Part shown: positions 1 to 8,462 of the stretch, in pieces
Layout of the letters: every line of letters starts with the position of its first letter
Numbering within the stretch: the stretch's first letter is position 1
Assembly: GCF_000422265.1 (NCBI RefSeq)
Contig: NZ_AULL01000012.1
Span: forward strand, 124,001-188,000
DNA from: Kaistella palustris DSM 21579
GTDB lineage: Bacteria; Bacteroidota; Bacteroidia; Flavobacteriales; Weeksellaceae
DNA: 64,000 nucleotides
Reading direction: 5' to 3'
Translations under genes and position numbers: made by a program
Notes under the pieces: generated by a model
The model's database searches: none
The model's input: only the letters and a program-made list of their open reading frames with translations
Told to the model about the DNA's origin: nothing

Positions 1-450
1 CGCTACCGGGTACAGAAAACGCGGGAAAGTTTTGCTGAGTTTGCAGAAGTCATTAAAGACGGTAAACCCGAAATGCAAATGAAAGAACTGGTAAAATATG
101 TGGTGACACAACTTTTCAAATACCATTATTTTCACGGGTTTGTCACCCAGGAACTGCGCCATACTGAGCATCTGAAAGATGATCTGCTGGAATTTTATAC
201 CACTTTTACCCAGAAGATCGATGACGTAATAAAGAAAGGCATTGCTGCCGGCACGTTCAAAAACAGTCCCAAACCTGAGGATATTCTTACGGTAATCGTG
301 GGTTCGTCTTTATTTGTCATCAGAAATAAAAATTTTTATGAACTGTTTGTAGGCGGAGATGACGAAATATATCTGGAGGAAGCCGAGAAAAAAGTAATGG
401 CAAATCTCCTCGTCACTGTATTTTCGGTCATCGGCTATCAGCCGTCTTAG
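1..450 (+). CDS. TetR/AcrR-type transcriptional regulator, C-terminal part (5' end outside window)
   Basis: The frame is open from the first base, so only the last 149 residues of the protein are visible and the DNA-binding helix-turn-helix lies before the window. What remains is all-helical and looks like a TetR ligand and dimerisation domain: a helix with FVTQELRH, then a helix ending KKGIAAGTFKN, then a hydrophobic helix. The ligand cannot be told from this. A 150-base gap with its own promoter separates it from bamD, so the two are probably separate transcription units. The family call rests on the general C-terminal pattern only. Confidence 0.65.
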   Translation, partial: RYRVQKTRESFAEFAEVIKDGKPEMQMKELVKYVVTQLFKYHYFHGFVTQELRHTEHLKDDLLEFYTTFTQKIDDVIKKGIAAGTFKNSPKPEDILTVIVGSSLFVIRNKNFYELFVGGDDEIYLEEAEKKVMANLLVTVFSVIGYQPS

Positions 451-498
451 TCTTTTGCAGCACTTTGCCCTGCTTTTTGCCTTAAAAGCTTTATTTTA

Positions 499-511
499 AT
501 AGTTAAACTAT
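499..511. promoter_or_regulatory. Short perfect inverted repeat upstream of bamD
   Basis: ATAGTT-A-AACTAT is a 6-bp inverted repeat with a one-base centre, 32 bases upstream of the bamD -7 element. Its position would suit an operator for a dimeric regulator such as the TetR protein just upstream, but the sequence is AT-rich and could be chance. Confidence 0.25.
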
Positions 512-542
512 CATAAAAAAAAATCTATTGATAAAAATATTA

Positions 543-550
543 TATTTTTG
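543..550 (+). promoter_or_regulatory. Promoter -7 element for bamD
   Basis: TATTTTTG matches the Bacteroidota TAnnTTTG consensus exactly and lies 50 bases before the bamD start. No well-spaced -33 TTG is visible. Confidence 0.55.
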
Positions 551-600
551 CAGACTGAACCGCAGAAACCCCTATTTCCATTTTCTGCAATAAAAGATTT

Positions 601-1575
601 ATGAAAAAATATTTGATAGTGTTGCTGGCATTTTTCGCCCTGTCTGCCTGCAACAGACAACTTGATTTAGCCCTGAAAAGTGCAGACAAGGATTACATAC
701 TTAAAGTTGCGAACGAAAAATTTGAAAAGAAAAAATGGGCCGACGCCCTGAGTCTGTACGAAAGACTTTCGAACCTTGTAGCCGGAACCGATGATGCGCC
801 AAATGTGGTTTATAATTCTGCTTATGCCAATTACTACGATAAAAATTACAAATTAGCCGGCCATCAGTTCAAGAATTTCTCGGTCACTTTCCCGCAGGAC
901 AAGCGTGCTGAAGATGCCGCTTATATGTCGGCGCTGTGTTTTTACGAAGGTTCTATGGATTATAACCTCGATCAAACAAGTACCGAACTTGCAATTAATG
1001 AACTGCAGAATTTCCTGAATAACTACCCAAATTCTGAAAAGTCAAAAAATATCAATGAACTTATTGATGAACTGACTTATAAACTGGAGTTCAAGGCCTA
1101 CGAAAATGCGAAACAATATTATCAGATCGCCGATTACAAAGCTGCCAATGTAGCGTTCGAAAATGTGCTCGATGATTTTCCCAGCACCAAACTGCGCCCA
1201 AAAATCTATGATTATATTCTGCGTTCGCGGTATGAACTTGCGGTGAATTCAATTTATGATCTTAAAAAAGACCGTATAGAAAATGCACTTGCCTTTACAA
1301 AACAGGTAGAGCGCGAGATGCCGGGAACCGACAATGCCAAAACCGCCGGTGAACTGCGCAATAAACTTACCAAGGAAAAAGAAGATTTTCTGCTAGTAGA
1401 AGCGAAGGTTAACGAAAAGCGGAAAGAACTTATGGAGAAGCAGAAAGTGGAAGAAGCAAAAATAAACGCGGAAAAAGACCAGGCAGAAGCTGAAAAGAAA
1501 AGTAACCAGATCCGCAGAGACAGTGCGCAACTTTCAACACCCAAGCCGGCAGCAACTTTCCAGATAAAAAAATAA
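601..1575 (+). CDS. bamD: Outer membrane protein assembly factor BamD (TPR lipoprotein)
   Basis: This is the lipoprotein partner of BamA, which inserts beta-barrel proteins into the outer membrane. The N-terminus is a lipoprotein signal with lipobox LSAC, giving Cys17 as the lipidated residue. Residues of about 30-240 are helical TPR-like repeats (for example the EKFEKKKWADALSLYERL helix pair and YYDKNYKLAGHQFKNF). The last 60 residues are a highly charged Lys/Glu coiled segment, longer than in proteobacterial BamD. It is followed within 45 bases by rpoZ, whose own promoter overlaps the bamD 3' end. The bamD-rpoZ-coaBC-porD-recN order is, to my knowledge, a common flavobacterial arrangement and supports the call. 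Confidence 0.9.
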   Translation: MKKYLIVLLAFFALSACNRQLDLALKSADKDYILKVANEKFEKKKWADALSLYERLSNLVAGTDDAPNVVYNSAYANYYDKNYKLAGHQFKNFSVTFPQDKRAEDAAYMSALCFYEGSMDYNLDQTSTELAINELQNFLNNYPNSEKSKNINELIDELTYKLEFKAYENAKQYYQIADYKAANVAFENVLDDFPSTKLRPKIYDYILRSRYELAVNSIYDLKKDRIENALAFTKQVEREMPGTDNAKTAGELRNKLTKEKEDFLLVEAKVNEKRKELMEKQKVEEAKINAEKDQAEAEKKSNQIRRDSAQLSTPKPAATFQIKK

Positions 1576-1579
1576 GCAG

Positions 1580-1587
1580 TATATTTG
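1580..1587 (+). promoter_or_regulatory. Promoter -7 element for rpoZ
   Basis: TATATTTG is a perfect TAnnTTTG match just after the bamD stop codon and 30 bases before the rpoZ ATG. It suggests that rpoZ can be transcribed on its own as well as by read-through from bamD. Confidence 0.55.
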
Positions 1588-1617
1588 CAAACTTATCAAT
1601 ATAATAATTCACTGAAA

Positions 1618-1941
1618 ATGAGCGTAAAAGATTCAAGAGCTGAACTAAGTACAATAACTTACGACAAAGATAAAATCGAGGAAAAAGTGGGTTCAATCTA
1701 CGAAGCCATCGTAATTATGGGGAAAAGAGCAGAGCAGATCAATGCAGAAATCCGCTCGGAGCTTCATAATAAACTGGATGAATTTGCAGTGCACAATTCA
1801 ACTTTGGAAGAGGTTTTTGAAAACAGAGAGCAGATTGAAATTTCCAAACATTACGAGAAACTTCCCAAACCAACCTCTATTGCAATTCAGGAATGGTTAG
1901 ACGGGGAAATCTACTTCCGTAATACCGACGAAAAAAACTAG
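1618..1941 (+). CDS. rpoZ: DNA-directed RNA polymerase subunit omega
   Basis: The 107-residue product has the length and helical pattern of the Bacteroidota omega subunit: an N-terminal segment with VGSIYEAIVIMGKRAEQIN, which matches the conserved omega helix in which a Lys/Arg pair contacts the polymerase core, followed by KLDEFA. Omega stabilises assembly of the beta' subunit. An upstream TTG at 1585 would add 11 residues, but it sits inside the promoter element, so the ATG at 1618 is chosen. A hairpin terminator follows at 1968. The similarity to E. coli omega is low, and the assignment leans on the Bacteroidota form and on the gene neighbourhood. Confidence 0.82.
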   Translation: MSVKDSRAELSTITYDKDKIEEKVGSIYEAIVIMGKRAEQINAEIRSELHNKLDEFAVHNSTLEEVFENREQIEISKHYEKLPKPTSIAIQEWLDGEIYFRNTDEKN

Positions 1942-1967
1942 GCAAAAGTTTTGCATACATCCATAAG

Positions 1968-1996
1968 CCGCAGAAGATTTTCTTTTGCGGTTTTTT
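1968..1996 (+). terminator. Rho-independent terminator after rpoZ
   Basis: A 10-bp stem (CCGCAGAAGA with TCTTTTGCGG, one G-T pair) closes a TTT loop and is followed by six T residues. Confidence 0.85.
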
Positions 1997-2053
1997 GTTT
2001 CCGCGAAAGGCCAGGTGTATAACTACCGTAAATCAGCTTTCCGAAAAAATCGC

Positions 2054-2061
2054 TAAATTCG
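2054..2061 (+). promoter_or_regulatory. Probable -7 element for coaBC
   Basis: TAAATTCG differs from TAnnTTTG at one position and lies 22 bases before the coaBC start, after the rpoZ terminator, where a new promoter is needed. Confidence 0.4.
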
Positions 2062-2083
2062 TTCAACTTTAAAATCTTATTTA

Positions 2084-3289
2084 ATGGCTCTTGAAGGTAA
2101 ACATGTTCTGATCTGTATTTCCGGTGGTATTGCCGCTTACAAGATCACTTTGCTCGTTCGCATGCTGGTGAAAAGCGGAGCCGAAGTTCAGGTTTTAATG
2201 ACGCCTGCGGCAGAGAATTTTGTATCGAAACTCACACTTTCCACACTCTCCAAAAGAGCGGTTTATTCCGATTTCTATGGCGCAGATGGCACCTGGAACA
2301 ACCATGTGGAATTTGCGCTTTGGGCAGATGCGATTCTGGTGGCGCCCTGCACAGCGAACACTTTGGCGAAGATGGTTCATGGCATCTGCGACAACCTCGT
2401 GATTGCAACATATATGTCGGCCAAATCACCTGTCTTCATCGCTCCGGCTATGGATCTGGATATGTACCGGCATCCTTCTACAAAACAAAATCTGGAAATG
2501 GCTGAAGATTTCGGTCACTTTATTATTCCGGCAGAAATTGGCGAACTTGCGAGCGGCCTTGTAGGCGAGGGAAGAATGGCAGAGCCTGAAGCAATTCTGG
2601 AAAAACTTCACGATTATTTCGGTGAGGCCGAAAAAGATAAAAGCCTTTCAGGAAAAACCGTACTTATTACAGCGGGACCGACTTATGAAGCGCTGGATCC
2701 GGTACGATTTATCGGCAATCATTCTTCCGGCAAAATGGGATTTTCCCTCGCAGAAGAAGCTGCGAAACGCGGGGCCAAAGTGATCCTGATTTCAGGTCCA
2801 AGTGCACAGACTGCACATCATCAAAATATAGAAATTCACCGCGTAATGTCGGCAAAGGAAATGTATGCTGAAGTTTTCAGGAATTATGATAGAGTGGATA
2901 TTGCCATTGCAAGTGCCGCTGTAGCAGATTATGCTCCAAAAGAAATTGCAACGGAGAAAATTAAAAAGAATGATGATTCGCTGACAGTCGAGCTCGTGAA
3001 AAATCCCGACATCCTTAAAACCATGGGTGAGAAAAAAACGCATCAGTTCCTCGTCGGTTTTGCGCTGGAAACACAGAATGAAGCAGAAAATGCAAAAGGA
3101 AAACTAAAGAATAAAAACCTGGATATGATCGTTTTGAATTCGCTGCGCGACGAGGGTGCAGGTTTTCAGCAAGACACCAATAAGATCAGAATTTTCACAA
3201 AAAATGAGGAGAAATCCTTCTTATTAAAATCCAAAAGGGAAGTCGCAAAAGACATTTTAAATTTTGTGGAGGAACAGATTTCGAAATAA
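2084..3289 (+). CDS. coaBC: Bifunctional phosphopantothenoylcysteine decarboxylase / phosphopantothenate-cysteine ligase
   Basis: The 401-residue protein makes 4'-phosphopantetheine for coenzyme A in two steps: ligation of cysteine to phosphopantothenate (C-terminal CoaB) and decarboxylation (N-terminal CoaC flavoprotein). Residues 1-180 are the CoaC part, starting with a flavin-binding segment GKHVLICISGGIAAYK; residues from about 190 are CoaB, with GKTVLITAGPTYEALDPVRFIGNHSSGKMG and AAVADYAP. Oddly, the E. coli-type motif PAMN is PAMD here, and the catalytic-cysteine segment ACGxxGxGRM reads ASGLVGEGRM, so the usual cysteine is a serine. I believe this is shared by many Bacteroidota CoaBC proteins, but I cannot verify that here. 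porD follows after 36 bases. Confidence 0.95.
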   Translation: MALEGKHVLICISGGIAAYKITLLVRMLVKSGAEVQVLMTPAAENFVSKLTLSTLSKRAVYSDFYGADGTWNNHVEFALWADAILVAPCTANTLAKMVHGICDNLVIATYMSAKSPVFIAPAMDLDMYRHPSTKQNLEMAEDFGHFIIPAEIGELASGLVGEGRMAEPEAILEKLHDYFGEAEKDKSLSGKTVLITAGPTYEALDPVRFIGNHSSGKMGFSLAEEAAKRGAKVILISGPSAQTAHHQNIEIHRVMSAKEMYAEVFRNYDRVDIAIASAAVADYAPKEIATEKIKKNDDSLTVELVKNPDILKTMGEKKTHQFLVGFALETQNEAENAKGKLKNKNLDMIVLNSLRDEGAGFQQDTNKIRIFTKNEEKSFLLKSKREVAKDILNFVEEQISK

Positions 3290-3325
3290 TATCGCTAAAT
3301 TTCCGTTCTCAAATTTTACATTCGC

Positions 3326-4231
3326 ATGAAGAAACTTTTTACCATATTCCTTCTGATTTTCAGTTTTCAACTCAGTTTTTCACAGGAACTTTTGGCTACA
3401 GTGCAGGTTAACGCGCAGCAGTTGGGCAGCAGCAATACACAGGTTTTCAAAACGCTCGAAAAAAATCTGCGCGACTTCATTAACAATACAAGCTGGACCG
3501 GCAAGAAACTGCAGAATTTCGAGAAGATCAAATGCAATTTTGCCATTATTATTTCCGAAAGAAACGGCAGCAGCAATTTTAAGGGAAGTATTGTGGTACA
3601 GGCGGTTCGCCCCGTTTTTAATACCACTTATGAAACGCCGCTGCTTAATCTGAACGATACCAATTTCAGTTTCGACTATACTGAAAATGAAAATCTTGTA
3701 TTTAATGACCGACAGTTTTCCGGCAAAAATCTGATTGATGTAGTCAGCTTTTATGTGTATACAATCCTCGGTTATGATGGCGACAGTTTTAAAGTGCAGG
3801 GCGGACAGCCGTGGTTTGAGAAAGCGCAGAAAATATCCAACAATTCCCAAAACCAAAATTTCCCGGGCTGGTCGATGGTTGAAGGTCCCAAAACCCGCGC
3901 TTCGCTAATCGATAATATGCTGAAACCCGAGCAGAATACACTACGCAACATTTATTACACTTACCACCGTGCAGGCCTCGATAATATGGGTAAGCAGGAT
4001 CAGAGTGCCGGGAAGAAAATTATTGCCGACGCACTGATGCAGTTGAAAGTGTACGAAAATAATTTTCAGATGAACTATCCCGTCAATATCTTTATCGATA
4101 CCAAGAAGCAGGAAATATTCGATCTGTTCAGTACCGGTTCCAACGCCAATATAAATATGGCGGACCTGAAAGCCCTGTTCATCACCTTCTCACCAAAGGA
4201 CATCGATACAAAGTGGAATAAATGGAAATAA
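3326..4231 (+). CDS. porD: DUF4835 family protein, type IX secretion system PorD
   Basis: The 301-residue protein carries a Sec signal peptide (about 1-19, hydrophobic core TIFLLIFSFQLSFS) and then a mature chain starting QELLATVQVNAQQ. The ending of the signal, the QVNAQQLG segment and the position between coaBC and recN match the DUF4835 family, annotated in Bacteroidota as the type IX secretion protein PorD. Its exact role in secretion of gliding adhesins and enzymes is not settled. It follows coaBC by 36 bases and is probably cotranscribed. No catalytic motif is seen. Confidence 0.8.
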   Translation: MKKLFTIFLLIFSFQLSFSQELLATVQVNAQQLGSSNTQVFKTLEKNLRDFINNTSWTGKKLQNFEKIKCNFAIIISERNGSSNFKGSIVVQAVRPVFNTTYETPLLNLNDTNFSFDYTENENLVFNDRQFSGKNLIDVVSFYVYTILGYDGDSFKVQGGQPWFEKAQKISNNSQNQNFPGWSMVEGPKTRASLIDNMLKPEQNTLRNIYYTYHRAGLDNMGKQDQSAGKKIIADALMQLKVYENNFQMNYPVNIFIDTKKQEIFDLFSTGSNANINMADLKALFITFSPKDIDTKWNKWK

Positions 4232-4354
4232 CATTTCCAGTTATAAAGTAATTCCCGCAGCTTCTTAAGGTCGCTTCTTTTTTATATTCTTTATTAAAGT
4301 CTTAAATTTACAGGCTTTAGTTATTCTTTAAATTCAAAATCCGCCTTTTAGAAA

Positions 4355-6004
4355 ATGCTTTCAAGAATTTTTATTCAGAATTTTGCCCTTATCCAAACCC
4401 TCGAAATTGATCTGCACGCAGGTTTGCAGGTGATTACGGGAGAAACAGGTGCGGGAAAATCGATTATTCTTGGCGCATTACGGTTGATTTTGGGTGAGCG
4501 CGCCGACACAAAATCGCTTCAGAATTCGGAAGCCAAAAGTATTGTAGAAGCAGAATTTTCGGTCTCAGATACCTTTAGAAATTTCTTTGATGAGAATGAC
4601 CTCGACTTTGAAAACCCAACCGTTATCCGCCGGGAGATACTTCCCACAGGTAAATCGCGGGCTTTTGTAAATGACGTGCCGGTAACGCTGGAAACGCTGA
4701 AGAAACTTTCAGAAAAATTGATTGATATTCACTCGCAGTTCGAAACATCAAGTCTTCTGGACGAAGAATATCAGTTCCGCATGATCGACGGTCTTTCAAA
4801 AAATAAAAGTTTAATACTTGATTATCAGGCTGAATTCCAGACTTATAAATCATTGGTAAAGGAGTTGGAGAATTACCGCAAGCAGCTCCTGGAAGGCAAT
4901 AAAGAACACGATTACAGGACTTATCTGCTTGATGAACTTGAGGCCGCGAATCTTGATGAACTCGATCTGGATGAGCTTCAGGATCAGCTGAGCCGCCAGG
5001 AAAACGCCGATGCGATTACCGAAAATCTCGCGCTCATTTTCAATAAAACCGATCAGGAAGAAACCGGTTTGCTGGATCTGATGCTCGACATTAAAAACAG
5101 ACTTTCCAGGATTGGCAGTTTATCGCATGAGTTTACGATTTTTCAGCAACGTTTTGAAGAGAATTTTCTTGAGTTCAAAGATTTGCTTTTCGATCTGCAG
5201 AATGCAGCAGAAAATGTCGACATCAATCCGGAAGTGGTGTTCGACCTCACCGCAAAAATCAATGCAGTCAACGCTTTGCTGCTTAAACATCATGTAAATA
5301 CAGTGACGGAGCTTCGTGAAGTTCGCGATCAAATCCGCGGTGAACAAACCGGTTTTGCCGAACTTGAAGACTGGATCATCGACCGCGAAAAACAGATTGC
5401 CGCTTCCGCCGCACGCCTCGAGAAAATGGCTGCCGATTTATCTCAGAACCGCCAGAAAGCAGTTCCGGGTTTCATTAAAAAAATTGAAAAACTTCTGCAG
5501 CAGTTGGGTCTTGAAAAAGCCAAACTCGCCGTGGAACTTACCGCTGTGCCGGAGTTTAACACTTTTGGCAAAGAAAAAATTGAACTTCTGTTTCAGGCGA
5601 ATGCCGGATTTCCGCTAAAACCCATTCATACTGCAATTTCCGGTGGTGAAAGGTCGCGCGTTATGCTTTCCATCAAAAAACTGATGGCGGAAAATGCCGA
5701 CCTGCCGACTTTGATTCTGGATGAGATCGATACCGGCGTTTCGGGAAAAGTTGCGGAGGAGATCGGCAATGTAATGAAAGAAATGGCTGAAAATATGCAG
5801 CTTATCGTGATTACACATCTTGCGCAGGTTGCCGCCAAGGGCAATAACAATTACAAGGTCATTAAAAAAGAGGTCGCAGGAAAAACACAGTCGGATGTAG
5901 TACTTTTAAATGAAGATGAAAAACTGCGGGAAATTGCGCAGTTACTTTCCGGCAGCAAGATCACCGAAGCCGCCGTTTCCCAGGCCAGGGAACTAATGAA
6001 ATAG
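4355..6004 (+). CDS. recN: DNA repair protein RecN
   Basis: RecN is an SMC-like ATPase that works on double-strand breaks with RecA. The 549-residue protein has the full layout: Walker A GETGAGKS at 29-36, a long central coiled-coil (about 150-400), the ABC signature SGGERSR from 429 and Walker B LILDEID at about 453-459 followed by TGVSG, then a His-containing switch (VITHLAQVA). The length is typical. It starts 123 bases after porD, with a weak -7-like TAAATTTA in the gap, and it ends 45 bases before the ABC permease gene. Confidence 0.95.
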   Translation: MLSRIFIQNFALIQTLEIDLHAGLQVITGETGAGKSIILGALRLILGERADTKSLQNSEAKSIVEAEFSVSDTFRNFFDENDLDFENPTVIRREILPTGKSRAFVNDVPVTLETLKKLSEKLIDIHSQFETSSLLDEEYQFRMIDGLSKNKSLILDYQAEFQTYKSLVKELENYRKQLLEGNKEHDYRTYLLDELEAANLDELDLDELQDQLSRQENADAITENLALIFNKTDQEETGLLDLMLDIKNRLSRIGSLSHEFTIFQQRFEENFLEFKDLLFDLQNAAENVDINPEVVFDLTAKINAVNALLLKHHVNTVTELREVRDQIRGEQTGFAELEDWIIDREKQIAASAARLEKMAADLSQNRQKAVPGFIKKIEKLLQQLGLEKAKLAVELTAVPEFNTFGKEKIELLFQANAGFPLKPIHTAISGGERSRVMLSIKKLMAENADLPTLILDEIDTGVSGKVAEEIGNVMKEMAENMQLIVITHLAQVAAKGNNNYKVIKKEVAGKTQSDVVLLNEDEKLREIAQLLSGSKITEAAVSQARELMK

Positions 6005-6049
6005 CATTGTAACTTTTTCCTTATTTTTAGACTTATAAAAAAAAAGGAA

Positions 6050-7516
6050 ATGTACAAAAGGCTCCTGCAGTTCGAACTCAAGAATTTTATGCGCAATCCG
6101 CAATTTGGAGCCAACGTCGGAATGAAAATTCTGATGTTTTTTGGAATGGCGTATTTCAGCCTGCTTTTTCTGGCCATGCCGTTTCTGCTTTATTTTTTTG
6201 CAAAAGACGAATCAAAGACCGATCCTGTACTTCTTTTCAGCAAATACTTTGTCTATTACTGGGCTTTCGATCTGGTGGTGCGCTATTTTATGCAGCAGAT
6301 GCCGACGCAGAACATCAAACCGTTTCTTACGCTGGGAATTTCGAAAAAGAAGCTGGTGAATTATACGGTTCTAAAAATGCTTTTCAATTTTTTCAACTGG
6401 GGGAATTTACTTTTCCTGCTGCCGTTTGCGGGTTTACTCATTTTCGACGGCGGTTATCCGGTGGTTCACGTTCTGGCTTTTACCGTCGGGATTTTCGCGG
6501 TTTTCTATTTTAATAATTTCCTGAATATTTTATTGAATGGAAAGGATCTGGTGGCATATTCCGTTTTTGGCGTTATGGCGGTTTTCGGCGCGCTGGAATT
6601 CTATAAGATCGTGGAGCTTTCCCACTATTCGGCCAAAGTTTTTTACAGTTTCTACGAATATTCAGGTGTCTTTATAATCCCGGTTTTGCTTGCGGCGGTT
6701 GTAGCTTATATCGCATACCAAACGATTTATACAAATTTTTACCTGGACCGTGGTCTTGAACTGAAAACCGCCGAAGGGAAAACTGAAAATATTGCTTTCC
6801 TCAACCGCTATGGTGTCACCGGAACTTTCATCAACAATGATATTCGCCTGCTCAAACGCAGCAAAGCGGCAAAATCTGCGCTCACGATGAGCATTTTCTT
6901 TTTGTTTTATGGCCTTCTGACTTTTACCAAAGGTTACCAAAATGATTTCATGCAGTTGTTTACGGGAATATTTGTCACCGGCGGATTTATGCTCGTGTTT
7001 GGCCAGCGCGTTCCAAGTTGGGACAGTTCATATTATCCGCTGATGATGACGCAGAATGTGCCGTATAAGCAGTATCTTAAAGCCAAGTGGGCTTTGATCG
7101 TTATTGCGGTGTCTGTTTCTATTGTGTTGGCTTCGGCTTATCTTTTTATCAGCTGGGAATTTTATCTCACGATTCTTGCGGCAGGTTTGTACAATCTGGG
7201 TGTTAATTCCTACATCACTTTGCTGGCAGGCGCCTTTAATAAAAAACCTATAGATCTGAATTCAAAGGCGAAGTCTTTTGGTGGCGGTCAAAACAATTTC
7301 AATATGAAGATCATGCTGCTGTTACTTCCACAAATGATTTTACCGATGGCAGTTTTTGCCGTGGTCAAATATTTTTTCGGCATATTTCCCGCAGTGGGCT
7401 GTTTGGCGGTTTTGGGTATTATTGGTTTTGTATTGAGAGACAAAGTTTTCGATATTATAGTGAAAGTGTATAAAACCGAAAAATATTCCACACTCGACGC
7501 CTTTAAAAAAGTATAA
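6050..7516 (+). CDS. DUF5687 family ABC transporter permease
   Basis: This 488-residue integral membrane protein has about 11-12 hydrophobic segments (for example ILMFFGMAYFSLLFLAMPFLLYFF and FIIPVLLAAVVAYIAY) and belongs to the Bacteroidota DUF5687 family. These proteins are encoded beside an ABC ATPase, as here, and are thought to be the membrane half of an exporter. The substrate is unknown. A cytoplasmic loop around 225-270 precedes a second membrane half. The ATPase gene follows after an 86-base gap filled with a degenerate heptamer repeat. Confidence 0.85.
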   Translation: MYKRLLQFELKNFMRNPQFGANVGMKILMFFGMAYFSLLFLAMPFLLYFFAKDESKTDPVLLFSKYFVYYWAFDLVVRYFMQQMPTQNIKPFLTLGISKKKLVNYTVLKMLFNFFNWGNLLFLLPFAGLLIFDGGYPVVHVLAFTVGIFAVFYFNNFLNILLNGKDLVAYSVFGVMAVFGALEFYKIVELSHYSAKVFYSFYEYSGVFIIPVLLAAVVAYIAYQTIYTNFYLDRGLELKTAEGKTENIAFLNRYGVTGTFINNDIRLLKRSKAAKSALTMSIFFLFYGLLTFTKGYQNDFMQLFTGIFVTGGFMLVFGQRVPSWDSSYYPLMMTQNVPYKQYLKAKWALIVIAVSVSIVLASAYLFISWEFYLTILAAGLYNLGVNSYITLLAGAFNKKPIDLNSKAKSFGGGQNNFNMKIMLLLLPQMILPMAVFAVVKYFFGIFPAVGCLAVLGIIGFVLRDKVFDIIVKVYKTEKYSTLDAFKKV

Positions 7517-7524
7517 TTTTTTAT

Positions 7525-7596
7525 CAAGAACCAAGAACCAAGAATCAAGAAATCAAGAGGCAGGAGGCAAGACGCAAAACACCAAACACCAACCCC
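7525..7596 (+). repeat. Degenerate AAGAACC-type heptamer array
   Basis: The gap between permease and ATPase genes is built of about ten imperfect 7-8 base units of the type AAGAACC, AAGAATC, AAGAGGC, AAACACC. The strand is almost purely A, G and C with virtually no T, so the transcript would be unstructured. Such spacers are seen in flavobacteria; function unknown. Confidence 0.7.
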
Positions 7597-7602
7597 AATA
7601 AT

Positions 7603-8310
7603 ATGATCTCCATTCAAAATATAACCAAAGTTTACGGCACCAAAAAAGTGCTTGAAATTGAAAACCTGGAAATTCCCAAAGGCGAAAGTTTCGGTTTGGT
7701 AGGAAATAACGGCGCCGGCAAAACCACGCTTTTCAGCCTGCTTTTGGATTTAATAGAACCTACAACCGGCTTTATTCAGGTCGATGGTGACAAAGTCAGT
7801 GAAAATGAAAAGTGGAAAAAGAAAGTTTCGGCGTTTATTGATGATACTTTTCTGATCGGTTATCTGACTCCGGAGGAATATTTCTATTTTCTCGGCGAAC
7901 TGCGCGGTCAGAATAAAGCTGATGTTGATGAATTTTTAAAGCAGTTTCACGATTTTTTCAACGGCGAAATATTAAATGCCAAAAAATACATACGCGATCT
8001 CTCAAAAGGAAATCAGAAAAAAGTCGGAATTGTTGGCGCTTTGATCGGTACACCGGAGATTATTGTTTTGGATGAACCTTTTGCGAATCTGGATCCATCA
8101 ACACAGATCAAACTGAAAAAATTAATAAAGAACTGGACGGAAGACCAACAGGTCACTTTCCTGATTTCCAGCCATGATCTTGCGCATACCACGGAAGTGA
8201 GCAACAGAATCGTTTTGCTGGACAAAGGTGAAATGGTGAAAGACATTATCACCACGCCCGAAACGTTGAAGGAACTGGAAGAGTTTTTCGCAAATTCAGT
8301 CGAATTTTAA
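7603..8310 (+). CDS. ABC transporter ATP-binding protein (partner of DUF5687 permease)
   Basis: A 235-residue ABC ATPase that should power the permease encoded just upstream. Walker A is GNNGAGKTT (34-42), the Q-loop region is around 79-85, the signature is LSKGNQKK (133-140, a variant of LSGGQ), Walker B is IIVLDEP (153-159) and the switch histidine is in ISSHDL near 194. The divergent signature is typical of the export-type CcmA/EcsA-like ATPases. The start ATG follows the heptamer array directly and no Shine-Dalgarno is needed in this group. Confidence 0.93.
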   Translation: MISIQNITKVYGTKKVLEIENLEIPKGESFGLVGNNGAGKTTLFSLLLDLIEPTTGFIQVDGDKVSENEKWKKKVSAFIDDTFLIGYLTPEEYFYFLGELRGQNKADVDEFLKQFHDFFNGEILNAKKYIRDLSKGNQKKVGIVGALIGTPEIIVLDEPFANLDPSTQIKLKKLIKNWTEDQQVTFLISSHDLAHTTEVSNRIVLLDKGEMVKDIITTPETLKELEEFFANSVEF

Positions 8311-8462
8311 ATCCGCTTTCATAACTCCGCTCCATTTTTTAAAACTAATCAATGAATTTTTAATGTTCATTATCAGGTTTTTACGCATATAATCGCAGAA
8401 AAGTTTATTTGTCTGTAACCTTTAGAAAATTTTGTTGTCTTAAAAGCAGAAACAGGATAGAT

